From: Prosapia bicincta
Taxonomy: Eukaryota > Arthropoda > Insecta > Hemiptera > Cercopidae
Length of the DNA stretch: 64,000 nt
Direction: 5' to 3'
Assembly: GCA_036971475.1 (NCBI GenBank)
Contig: JBAIZL010000007.1
Coordinates: 28,315,447-28,379,446, forward strand
The notes beneath the pieces are model-generated. The model had not been told where the DNA came from. It saw only the letters and a program-made list of their open reading frames with translations, and did no database searches. Below, in pieces: positions 49,270-58,149 of the stretch. Made by a program: the position numbers and the translations under genes. How positions within the stretch are numbered: the first letter of the stretch is position 1; every line of letters starts with the position of its first letter.

Positions 49270-49450
49270 AGTATTATATTTTAATTAGTGAATTCAAGAT
49301 AACTGCAACAAGCAACTTTAAAATGCTATTAACATTAAAAATGTTTTTGATAAGTTGTGTAAACCACTGGAAATGCTCCAACAACTACAAATAGGAAATA
49401 CACATTATTTAGGTCACACCTTTTATCTCTGATTTCAATCTTTTTATAAT
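49270..49450. repeat. Segment shared with 60580-60790
   Basis: Includes 'gtgaattcaagataactgc', 'gtgtaaaccactggaaatgc' and 'taggtcacaccttttatc', all present with a few changes at 60600-60780. In both places it adjoins a family C PLE end, so it is either a conserved target or an untranslated part of the element. Confidence 0.65.
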
Positions 49451-49479
49451 TTTTCTACATTTTTTAAGTGAATACATAA

Positions 49480-49830
49480 GGGCTTACACACTTGAAAATC
49501 AAACACACATACTCTTACATACATTCTAATTTAAATATTCTCCACTTATTAAACCAAAGTAAAAAACTAACAACTATAGAAAAATACGAAATATACAAAC
49601 ACTATGCAACAGCTAAAGAAAACAATAAATAACCACAAATACATTGAAGCCAATACCCTTTTCCATAGCATAGTAAACAACCAACTTAACCTACCCCCAC
49701 TAAACTTATACATTTTATGCCAACAACCTTTATACTTTGCGGGATGCCGCCAGTAGAGGCTTTGCTTCGTATAAGGAACGATTATTTCAAAACCCATCAG
49801 CAAGTAAGCCCTTACATATTCACTTAGTTA
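49480..49830 (+). pseudogene. Family C PLE 3' end with coding remnant, right arm of a foldback
   Basis: The plus strand reads KVKNLTTIEKYEIYKHYAT-like sequence (split by changes) followed by 'KENNK', the C-terminal motif region of the PLE endonuclease. It then runs into 'gccgccagtagaggctttg', the GGAAC/ATTTC stem-loop, a weakened AAAACCCATC in place of GAAACGCGTC, and 'cagcaagtaagccctta'. The arm mirrors 48900-49240. Confidence 0.7.
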
Positions 49831-50129
49831 AGTAATATTTAATGATCATTATAATTGTTTGAATGATTGTTTTGGTACAATCATGTAACCGAAATTCTTA
49901 ATTAAAGTGAATTTATAGTGTTTAATGATATAATACTTATAACATGTAATGTTCTTGCCCTATTAGAAGATCATGTTATACCAATTTCTATCGACAGACA
50001 TAAATGAATTCTTTAATTTTGTAGTCCATTACGTTCCGTGAATCTTATTAATCACTTAAAACAATAGTTTATGACTATCCGAACTTTAAATTTAGTAAAT
50101 TTGTTAAAATATACTGAGACAAGCTACTG

Positions 50130-50182
50130 AGACGCTATACTGAGCGTTTTCAATCGCTATGTGGAGATCTTCATCAGTGTCT
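50130..50182 (-). ncRNA. Hammerhead ribozyme, altered copy at the PLE 5' end
   Basis: Read on minus: AGACA, CTGATGA (50171-50177), A, GATCTCCACATAGCGATT as imperfect stem II, GAAA, then ACGCT, a 6-base loop and AGCGT, followed by C and TC. The core is intact, but stem III has grown into a real hairpin in place of the palindrome AACGTT seen at the other end, with one extra A. Activity is uncertain. Confidence 0.6.
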
Positions 50183-50221
50183 TCTGCTTGGAGATATTGG
50201 GTTAAGCGGTGAAACCTAGCT

Positions 50222-51106
50222 CCTCACCTACACTAATAAAATACACCCAAAACTCCACTTCACTTCAGAAATTGAAACCAACCCATCCCTAAACTTCCTC
50301 GACCTAACCATAACAAAAAGCCACACACAAAACACAGCTTCAACATTTACAGGAAACCCATAACAACAAAAACTCTTATCCACAACACCTCAAGCCACCC
50401 TATCCAACACAAATTCCCTGCCTTCAGATCCATGCTCCATAGACTTAAAGAAGTCCCAATGCACACCGAAAACATGAACAAAGAACTAAACACCTAGCAT
50501 ACACAAATGGATACAACACCGCAATAATAGACAAACTATGGTACAAAATACAAAAAACCACTATAATTAACACTACAGACAGAGAAAACAAATACATCAC
50601 ATTACCATACATAAACAAAACAACAAACAAAATAGCCCGCAAATTTCAAAAAATAGGATACAAAATAGCATACAAAACTAATAACAAGTTACAATACGAA
50701 ATACAACACAACACCCACAACAAAGATAAACTACAAGCACCAGGCGTATACAAACTGAACTGCGCCGAATGTAATAAATTCTACATTGGACAAACAGGTC
50801 GGAGCTGTAAACAAAGAGTTGAGGAAAACAAACAGAACACCAACTCAACATTTTACAATCATATAAAAGAAACAGGACACAAATACACAGACATTTACCA
50901 CAACTTAGAAATCCTACACATCAACAAAAAAGGACCACATCTCAACACACTAGAACAATATGAAATTTACAGTCACACAAAAACACAAAGTATAAACATA
51001 CTAAATGAACGAACACAATACAAATCACACATATTCTTTGATATTATCGAAAACCTACCTTTAAAACCGTCACCGCTTGACCCAATATCTCCAAGCAGAA
51101 GACACT
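50222..51106 (+). pseudogene. Penelope-like reverse transcriptase tail plus GIY-YIG endonuclease
   Basis: The plus strand encodes, with stops at about 50310 and 50496 and a frame change between blocks, HFTSEIETNPSLNFLDLTI (end of the RT palm/thumb), NIYRKPITTKTLIHNTSSHP and QHKFPAFRSMLHRL (the usual PLE thumb motifs), then about 200 uninterrupted residues. These include the endonuclease start GVYKLNCAECNKFYIGQTGR, showing the GIY-YIG signature and the PLE-specific CxxC, then HIKETGHKYTDIYHNLEILH and LNTLEQYEIYSHTK, ending PISPSRRH at 51106. The hammerhead begins at the stop. The catalytic RT core is missing, so this 5'-truncated copy cannot move alone, although the endonuclease part is unusually well preserved. 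Confidence 0.88.
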
Positions 51107-51145
51107 GATGAAGATCGCCACATTGTGATCGAAAACGTTCTGTCT
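51100..51145 (+). ncRNA. Hammerhead ribozyme, canonical core (family A)
   Basis: AGACA (stem I), CTGATGA at 51105-51111, A, stem II GAT/ATC and CAC/GTG with a small bulge, GAAA at 51131-51134, self-complementary AACGTT (51134-51139) as stem III, C as cleavage base, then TGTCT closing stem I. It overlaps the last codons of the endonuclease frame. The related copy at 63010-63055 shows the same 3' half; the longer stem II GATCGCTAC/GTAGCGATC can be inferred from the copies at 62953 and 63010. Confidence 0.88.
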
Positions 51146-51516
51146 CAGTAAGTTTTAACAAATTTACTAAATTTAAAGTTCGGATAGTCAAAAACTATTG
51201 TTTTAAGTGATTAAGACATAAATGCCTGTGGAAAAGTCTTCGAAAGAATGAAGTAAAGAAAAATACTTTTGATTAAATGAGTAGCAGCATTCCTAATTTT
51301 ACTTCTTTTAGTTATGACTGTTGTGTAGTGGAGGATGGATTCTTGAGGTCTTGTCATCGTTTAATATTCTTATTAAAATAATTACCGTATGCGCCTAAAT
51401 AAACAGTACTGAAACTGAATCATCTGTAGTATAATGACCGATATAGGGTAATTCTTAGTTGTTTTATTGGAGACCTCAGGAGATTTTTTTGTAGCTGAAA
51501 CCTGCCTTTACGTTCA

Positions 51517-51768
51517 CAATGGTTCCAGCAAAATGGCTCTAACAGTGACACTGCTTTAGACAAAATTGTTTTCTTTCAAGAAACTTTTGGCAATTGCCTT
51601 GTCTCCCTTAGAACAGATTTTCATGACCCAACCCACTCATCCGATTTTACACCACCTGATGCCTTCATCTGGGGAATGATGAAGGAGAAGATTTTTTGTG
51701 ATTTTCTATCATCCAACTACAGGAAAAAATATCCATATGTAAAACGAACATTGGACAACCCCTCTTGA
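51517..51768 (+). pseudogene. IS630/Tc1/mariner-type transposase, C-terminal remnant
   Basis: An 83-codon stretch reads QWFQQNGSNSDTALDK, then LVSLRTDFHDPTHSSDFTPP, DAFIWGMMKEKIF and YPYVKRTLDN before a stop at 51766. The layout matches the end of mariner-type DDE domains: the 'QQDGA-H' segment, then 'SPDLTP-DFFLWG'. Here QQDG has become QQNG, so the second catalytic Asp is lost. Sequence after the stop still resembles the family C-terminus (QEVYVCCLKLNRGHIKH). The upstream part back to about 51400 is not readable, and no terminal repeats were found. Confidence 0.75.
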
Positions 51769-51869
51769 CACAAAACCTTCAAGAAGTTTACGTGTGTTGC
51801 CTCAAACTTAACAGAGGCCATATAAAACATGTTTATACCTGAGTCTAACTGATTTGCTTCTTTTTACTT

Positions 51870-53055
51870 GCATGTGTTTGTAAAAATAAAATAAAATTTT
51901 ACAACTGTTTCAGTAAACTACTATTTATTTTGGCCCTTTCGGTATTTGTCAAAGCATAATTGAGTTATGATTTTGTTGATGAAACCATAAGACAGTTCCT
52001 GGTGTTAGGTTCATTTCAAACTGCCTTTTCATACCACCTTTTCAAATAGTTTTAGTAATATTTCAGTTATAAGGATTATGATGACAATATTGTTCATATT
52101 AATTATTGTTTTTCCTAATAAAGATATAAGTAAATGTCCAGCAATTAATTATACCTCCAATGATGGATCTTATATGGTATTAGAATTGCTGGTGTTCCTA
52201 TTGGAATTAGATGACAAAATATTTTATTGGTTTTAAATGTTTTATCAGAGATAACTATAATGATAACTCAGGCGCCAACTTTTGTAAAAACATTCAAGTA
52301 TCAAAAACGTTTCTAATGCTAATCCAATCCATTATGTGTACACAAATAGGACAAATGTAACATAATCTGGTAACGCACAGACACAACCTTAGCCTACAAT
52401 ACTGCAATAATACACCAGTAGCCGATATGTTAATTAAGTAAAATAAAATTAACACCTTTTGAATCCATTTATCGATTTTCTGAGATGATAAACATTTCTC
52501 GAAATTTTCCATAATCGTAGTAGTTTGTTTTATGTAGGGAAATGTTAAAAGTACTTGTTTCTTTAAATTTATTCTTCTGTTAGTAATTATTTCTGAATTT
52601 CAGCTGTGATTTATATAAATAAATTGAAAATATTCTATAATGTAAATTTAAATTGTAAATGTTTTGCAAAAATTTAATTTTCTGCTTTTCTTAATATCAA
52701 ACCAGAACTACCATGGTACACAAATAGTTCTAACTAGATAAATGAAACCCACTAGCCGCAATACAAAACTCTTTTATTTTACTACAATTACTTTTTGTAC
52801 ATTTCGAGTAATTGTAATTAAAGGTAATTAAAGTGAATAAAAAATTTATATATTGTGGCTGGTGGGTGTTTACTTATTTAGTTAACATTAGTCCACTACG
52901 CTCAAGAAATTTATTAATAAATAATGCTGATTGATTCATGTTACTTGAAATATATTAAGAAAAAACATGAAAATTCTATGAAAGACAGAGCATTCAATGT
53001 ACTTAAAATATTTAAATATATATATCTTCTTTTTCTTCTCCCAATAGCTCTCACT
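51870..53055. other. AT-rich DNA with nothing recognised
   Basis: Short open frames (52294-52512 minus, 52924-53166 plus) show no known domain or codon structure. The plus frames entering 53166 and 53321 are shadows of the minus-strand RNase H remnant. Confidence 0.45.
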
Positions 53056-53059
53056 TGGC

Positions 53060-53725
53060 TCATGCCATTCGAGATCTTGCCTCCCAATACAATCCAGGTA
53101 AGTCCCTTCGTTGTTGTCTTTCCTTATCTAGTCCACTGCAGACCAAAAGGCAGTCCTTGTCCATAATAGATGTTAAGCATTCACATATTGTGCACCTGTT
53201 GCATTCTAATATTTTTATTCTGCTGAGATGTCCGGCGAGACAGTCATACCCTGTCACCAGTCTGAAGTTAGCAACAGATGTTTTTCTCGGGAGTGTTCTA
53301 TTCACCTCAAATACATTATAGGACTTGTTTTTCAATATTTCCTCCATCGTATTCCTAAAACCTTGTTTATGAGATGTTTTAATACTTTTTATTCTTGCTT
53401 CCAGTGATAAAACTTTTGATGGCTCCAGAACAATTTTAGTCCCTCTCTCTATAAGTTCATCTGCGGCCTCATTCCCCTGTATTCCCATATGAGACGGGAT
53501 CCACTACATCACAATATTGATTACATTGCTTTTTATAACTCTTTTTTATATTCTGTACAATTGCACTCCCTGTATTATCATTATTAGTCATTGCTTGAAA
53601 TCAGGATTTAGAGTCAACCAATAAAACAATATTGGTATTAAGCCATGGTCTTAAAATCAGCTGTTGAAGAGCCTCGTTGTTGGCAAACAGTTTTGCCTCA
53701 ACAACAGTTGAGTTATTGCTCTGTG
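53060..53725 (-). pseudogene. LINE-type RNase H domain and C-terminus, degenerate
   Basis: On the minus strand the first part reads STVVEAKLFANNEALQQLIL and IVLLVDSKS (the Glu and Asp of the RNase H active site), then after a stop FQAMTNNDNTGSAIVQNIKK. After a frameshift near 53490 the final 142 residues are open: MGIQGNEAADELIERGTK (the last acidic residue of the site), then LVTGYDCLAGHLSRIKIL and CNRCTICE, the zinc-knuckle-like tail of insect LINEs that carry RNase H after the reverse transcriptase. Stop at 53060. No reverse transcriptase is present upstream to 53860, so the fragment is 5'-truncated. Clade (Jockey, I, R1 or similar) cannot be set. Confidence 0.82.
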
Positions 53726-53861
53726 TCATCTGGGCCAGTTGAGTTATTACTTAAGCTGTACGTATCACCTGGGTGGTGCTGAATGATCAACAATGTTGAG
53801 GAAAGCCTCCCAAAGTCAGAATAATCAAATGAAAGTAAGAATGAAAGAAAGAAAAGGAAGA

Positions 53862-54282
53862 TATTAAACCCAACAACAATATCAACGACATTTACAACAC
53901 TACTGGAGTTTACAAACTAACTTGCAGTTCATGCCCCAGTTTTTACATAGGCCAGACAGGGAGGTCATTCTACACACGTTACCAAGAACATATAAAAGCA
54001 CTAAAAAACAATAACTACCAATCAAACTTCGCCGATCATCTCAACTCCACAAAACATGACTACATAGACATAACATCTAACCTACAAATTCTTCATAAAC
54101 AACACAGAAATAACCAACGCTACACAACTGAACAATACGAAATATACAGGCACTTCAAACTACACCCTACACAAATACTCAATACACAATTACATTACAA
54201 CTCACACGCACTTTTTGACATCATAACTCCTAATACACACAAAATATACCCACATCACCAAAATATCCCACCCCCACCCTAA
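53862..54282 (+). pseudogene. Penelope-like GIY-YIG endonuclease, intact frame (family B)
   Basis: About 135 uninterrupted codons: DIYNTTGVYKLTCSSCPSFY, then IGQTGRSFYTRYQEHIKAL, HLNSTKHDYIDITSNLQILH, YTTEQYEIYRHFKLHP and a proline-rich end before TAA at 54280. This is a complete GIY-YIG endonuclease domain with the PLE CxxC and the catalytic Tyr/Arg region (YIGQTGR). There is no reverse transcriptase upstream, and no start codon in a good context, so it is the 3' part of a truncated element. It differs clearly from the family A protein at 50700-51106. The tail after it (54310-54410) defines the family B terminus. Confidence 0.85.
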
Positions 54283-54309
54283 TCTACTTAAACCTTGAGA
54301 TCAGTTACG

Positions 54310-54410
54310 GTCTGAGTTGACAAAGGGACACATCTCCCAAAACGGCCGTCCTCAACAAGCAAAGTAAGTGCTACTATAGGCAAGTTTAAAACATTTAAAA
54401 GTGTTTAGTA
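54310..54410 (+). repeat. Family B PLE 3' terminus
   Basis: Begins 'ggtctgagttgac' and runs through GGGACACATCTCCC (a GGGA/TCCC hairpin), CAAAA in place of GAAA, the palindrome ACGGCCGT, C, then TCAAC which can pair with upstream GTTGA. It ends 'gtgctactataggcaag'. This is the 3' half of a hammerhead-like layout; the CTGATGA half is not recognisable. Confidence 0.65.
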
Positions 54411-54470
54411 AAGAAAAGAAGAGAAAAAAGAACTGCACTTTTAAGCGCATAGCCTGACAAATTTCTGTAT

Positions 54471-54473
<3 letters not shown>

Positions 54474-54529
<56 letters not shown>
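54474..54529. repeat. TA microsatellite
   Basis: About 28 TA units directly to the left of the 54531-54699 palindrome. The minus frame 54352-54615 runs through it and is meaningless. Confidence 0.95.
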
Positions 54530-54530
<1 letters not shown>

Positions 54531-54699
54531 TTTGGACTAGGAGACTGACAGACTTACCTTGGTAAGAGTCCACACTGTAGAATTGAAATAGAAACACATA
54601 AAAGCACTTAAACATTGTTTAAGTGCTTTTATGTGTTTCTATTTCAAGACTACAGTGTGGACTCTTACCAAGGTAAGTCTGTCAGTCTCCTAGTCCAAA
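54531..54699. mobile_element. Near-perfect 83-bp-arm inverted repeat between TA microsatellites
   Basis: Arms 54531-54613 and 54617-54699 are inverted copies with two mismatches, separated by 3 bases. The arms run from 'tttggactaggagactgac' through 'ccttggtaagagtcc' to 'agcacttaaac'. TA runs lie immediately to the left and 37 bp to the right. The whole could fold into a long hairpin as DNA or RNA. Origin unknown; perhaps a MITE that targets TA repeats, or a replication-born palindrome. Confidence 0.85.
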
Positions 54700-54733
54700 A
54701 AATCTAAATAATCTTTACCAACCAAAACTAACC

Positions 54734-54736
<3 letters not shown>

Positions 54737-54821
<85 letters not shown>
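54737..54821. repeat. TA microsatellite
   Basis: About 42 uninterrupted TA units to the right of the palindrome. Confidence 0.95.
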
Positions 54822-54822
<1 letters not shown>

Positions 54823-54859
54823 CCTAGAATATTTTACATTTCTGGTCATCTAGCATCTA

Positions 54860-55074
54860 CACAATATCAAGAGCACAGTGGTACAATATATTACAATAAA
54901 AATATTGATGATCATTCTAGTTTGTAACTTCTTGTGTGCTAGATTGTGTTTTGTAACAAGACCCTCTGATGATGATGACATGGTCATCGAAATGTACATA
55001 AGGGTTTAATCTTAAGTAACTTGTTTTATTTGTTATTTTTGTGGTATTGGGGTTCTTTTCAATATTTTTATTTA
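54860..55074 (+). mobile_element. 215-bp ribozyme-bearing insertion with 12-bp target duplication
   Basis: ATCTAGCATCTA occurs at 54848-54859 and 55075-55086 and brackets 215 bp that contain the hammerhead 54961-55005. There is no coding sequence. Its small size, ribozyme and clean flanking duplication suggest a non-autonomous retroelement related to Penelope-like elements. Confidence 0.75.
54961..55005 (+). ncRNA. Hammerhead ribozyme, canonical core (copy 3)
   Basis: ACCCT (stem I), CTGATGA at 54966-54972, T, stem II GATGAC paired with GTCATC around ATG, GAAA at 54989-54992, self-complementary ATGTACAT (54992-54999) as stem III, A as cleavage base, AGGGT closing stem I. Every core position of a type I hammerhead is met and all stems pair perfectly. 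Confidence 0.9.
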
Positions 55075-55198
55075 ATCTAGCATCTAGTTGAGATCAAACT
55101 GAGGTCCTACCCTTTACTACAATATTTTAAAAATCCCTTGCTCATTACAATGACTACCAACCTTTTCCTTCCTTAATAATAATTATATAAGATCTACT

Positions 55199-55306
55199 AT
55201 TTCTATTGATATCACTTGGTAAAAAAAAACACTACTTACTGACATTCTTCTGCTGAAAAATATCAATAAGTAGTAGTATTTTTTCAAAGTGATATGAATA
55301 GAAATA
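55199..55306. mobile_element. Small foldback, PLE-like
   Basis: Arms 'tatttctattgatatcactt' (55199-55218) and its near-complement at 55287-55306. Inner parts also pair partly ('actacttact' with 'aataagtagtag'). The 'cactacttactga' phrase occurs in the family D tail at about 47945. Confidence 0.6.
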
Positions 55307-55770
55307 ACTTTAAAAACCTGAAGATGTAAAACAAAAACAAAAAAAACACTGCAAGTTTTAAAATATATTGTGTGCCCCTCAAGGAACTGAAATTGTGTGC
55401 CACCATTATACCAACGTGTCACTAACTTCATGTGAATTCAAATTACCTGCACTGAAATGATATTTGATCAGTTAGATTTCCATCTGTGTATGTCACATTT
55501 TAAAGAGACAAATTAAAATTTCTGTTTAAGAACTATAAGGGTAATTGTTTTGATCTGAGCCTAAAGAAGCTATCTAAACCCCATGATCCTCTCATTAATT
55601 TCTTCTTCAGACATAGTAATATAAGAACATTGGTTGGATCTTGTTAATTTATCTCATTTCTAAGCAAAAATCTCATTTTTTTCAAAATGTTCTAATTCCT
55701 TGAGTTTCAAAGTTCACTCATATATAATAAGGCAATTTTATAATTAACTCAAATATATTAACCTAACTCC
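55307..55770. other. AT-rich DNA with nothing recognised
   Basis: No coding or repeat structure was recognised apart from scattered A/T runs. Confidence 0.4.
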
Positions 55771-55931
55771 AAGCAGAAGACACTAATGAAGATCGCCACG
55801 GAGTGATGGAAAACATTTTGTTTTAGTAGGTTTTTACAAAATTTAAAGTTTGGATAGTCATAAACTAATGTAAAAGTGATTAATTATGTTTCATTGAATG
55901 TAATGGACTACAAAATTCAAGACATTCATGT
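55771..55931 (+). repeat. Family A PLE terminus with a decayed hammerhead
   Basis: 'aagcagaaga' leads into AGACA, CTAATGA (G lost from the core), GATCGCCACGGAGTGATG as stem II, GAAA, then ACATTTTG in place of AACGTTC. The tail 'aatttaaagtttgga' to 'aatggactacaaaattca' follows. No coding sequence is attached. Confidence 0.75.
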
Positions 55932-56014
55932 TGTAAGATTGTCAGTGGAAACCACTATAATGCAAACATTGTAATGCAAACTTAAGGTGTGCTTCAATTA
56001 AACTAATCAATTGT

Positions 56015-56160
56015 TATTGTGGTTATAATTACTACACAAGTAGTTTTGTAAACTTGAGTGTGCACAAGTGATTTATTTCAACTTTGTCTAAGGAAAATAA
56101 AGGGCCACTTTAATTTTATCTTTAACTTTTCTGTGAAACTATTTTAATTCAGTGTAAAAA
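56015..56160 (+). repeat. Dispersed repeat, inverted copy of 35500-35640
   Basis: Shares 'caagtagttttgtaa' and 'cttgagtgtgcacaagtga' with the minus strand of 35500-35640. No coding sequence. Confidence 0.6.
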
Positions 56161-56785
56161 TAAATTGAAGTTAGAGTATTCCAGATTGATGTTGCTTAAT
56201 ACTGCACTATGATCAACAGTTCATTGTCCTTGCTGGGTAATCTGGTCGTGTGTAAGTACATCTGGTGAGTAATACTCAGACTTATATGATGCAAGATTAT
56301 CAGAAAATCTTGGGTGGTTGAATAAAAGGAAAACACAAAAATTTGAAGATAGTAACTAAAAATACTTGCACATATGTTGTAACATTATTTTAGTCAAAAA
56401 AATATTATTAATATTATTTACCAGCATTCAAACACAAATCGGTCCAGTTATTAAAAAAAATTGCAAAGTTGTTCATTAATGAATATATATGGTAGATATC
56501 AGATTTCTACAGGCCACATAACGTGTATCAAGGCGTCCGAGATGCACCAGAAGGATGGGTGGAAGGTTAATAGTTGTGTGTAACTACAATTATTTCCTAC
56601 TTCACCATGAGGGGTTCGAGCGAGAAGATTAGTTTCAAAAATGCAATAAATTCAAAGGAGAGGGGGTCATGGAAAACATGATCCATAGCAGTTTTGAAGC
56701 AATGTTTAGTTAGACATTTTTTTAGATAAAGTGCTTAAAATGACTTCATAAGGTATTGTTTTTATTTTTGCTGTAAACAGTCTAA
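56161..56785. other. AT-rich DNA with nothing recognised
   Basis: No gene or repeat boundary was recognised. Confidence 0.4.
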
Positions 56786-56789
56786 CTAA

Positions 56790-57392
56790 CCCTGCAGTGG
56801 TCTCGCTGATTGCTATTGTAATTCAGGGGTAAATTTTGTGTGCTATTTGGGTCGGTAGGACTTATGACTTAGAGCTACCATCTACCTTGCACACACACAT
56901 CCCCACTGTTACCAATCAAGTAGCAGAGCTGCAAGTAGGCAAGCTATTGTTTTTTGAATATTTTTAATTCACCTGGATTACAATAGTAATTCGCACGACC
57001 ACTTATGATATGTTTCCTATACATGAAGTAGTTTTAATATTTTTTATTTAAATAGATATTTTGTTATTTTTGTGTGTGAAAACAATATTTAAATTAGTAA
57101 CATATTTATCTGTAAATGATGTCTGAGCCAGAACGTGAACAAATACGACGCTGGCTTGCCGAAACCGACAGTTACAATGAAAGTATGATAGGCTGACCTA
57201 ACACATGATCTAACTTAGTTTTATGTTATATATTACTTTTGTGCTACAATAAAAAAATTTTTTCACGTCAATTGTTTTCTATATGACCCCTCAAACACCC
57301 TAAAATACTTATAACATATTTTAAAAAATATTTATATTTTAAAAGCTATTTCTAAGTCGATTACAATAGTAATCCGCGCTACCACTACAGTG
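56790..57392. mobile_element. piggyBac-like non-autonomous element
   Basis: Inverted ends: CCCTGCAGTGGT at 56790 and, on minus from 57392, CACTGTAGTGGT, each followed within 25 bp by 'ttgctattgtaat' or 'ttactattgtaat'. The right flank is TTAA (57393-57396) and the left is CTAA (56786-56789), one base from the TTAA target that piggyBac elements duplicate. A third 'ggattacaatagtaatt' copy lies inside at about 56976. An internal ATG at 57118 starts MMSEPEREQIRRWLAETD, then a stop after 26 codons, which could be the start of a lost transposase. About 603 bp. Confidence 0.7.
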
Positions 57393-57396
57393 TTAA

Positions 57397-58040
57397 TTAC
57401 ATCTCTCAATGCTACGTCCAAGCCAATCTAAATAGGAACATGGCGAAAGGCACAAACTGAAATGATCAACTCTACATAGGTTTTCCTGCTAAGTGATAAA
57501 TAAATTTGGTACAATCTTTCATTTCAAAATTGCTTTCATATAAATAAAATTTAATGTTGTTAAAAGCTTAGGCCGGTCAAATAGTGAAAATCCTACATTT
57601 TGTGTTGCTATCCAAGTAATATAAATAAGCGATTAACCCATGTGGTGTTATAAATTCTATATTTTTTTAAATAACAATTTTTAGATTCAGAATATGAATA
57701 ATAAATGTATTTAATGAAACAACCTTACTAGTTGTTATCTCATATCTATACCACAAATTCATTAACTGTACAATCCTTTAAATTGGTTAACTTCATAAAG
57801 AGATATAATATTTTGAAACAAGGTAACTAGTATATAGTTTTCTTTTGTTCAATTTTTGCTTATATTTTTAACTCATAAATAATACATTTTATATTTGTAT
57901 TTTTCCTAAATAATGTCTTTCTTGAAACATACAACTTGTCAATTCAATTAGAATGCACATAATTTTACAGGTTAACTATTAATTATGTAACATATAACTG
58001 CCATATTCAACATCTTACCATAACAAATAGTGTTACAATG
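57397..58040. other. AT-rich DNA with nothing recognised
   Basis: No coding sequence or repeat structure was recognised. Confidence 0.4.
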
Positions 58041-58044
58041 TTTT

Positions 58045-58149
58045 ACTTGCCTATAATAGCACTTACTTTTTTGTTTGTTGACAACGGGTCACATCTCCCA
58101 AAATGGCAGTCCTCAATCATCAAAAAAGTAAGCGCTACTATAGGCAAGT
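58045..58149. mobile_element. Palindromic pair of family B PLE termini (diverged)
   Basis: Arms 58045-58073 and 58121-58149 read 'acttgcctataatagcactt' and its near-complement. The centre has GGGTCACATCTCCC, CAAAA and ATGGCAGT, a decayed version of the family B GAAA/ACGGCCGT block. Confidence 0.75.

Larger units (their letters stand above)
50007..51213 (+). mobile_element. Family A Penelope-like element with 11-bp target duplication
   Basis: The element is flanked by AGACATAAATG at 49996-50006 and 51214-51224. Its ends are inverted copies of each other: the left end carries the terminal segment and a hammerhead on minus (50130-50182), the right end the same on plus (51100-51145 plus tail). 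Between them lies the 3' part of the coding region (reverse transcriptase tail and GIY-YIG endonuclease). Copies in which the 5' end is an inverted terminal piece attached to a truncated body are typical of Penelope-like elements. Confidence 0.88.
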
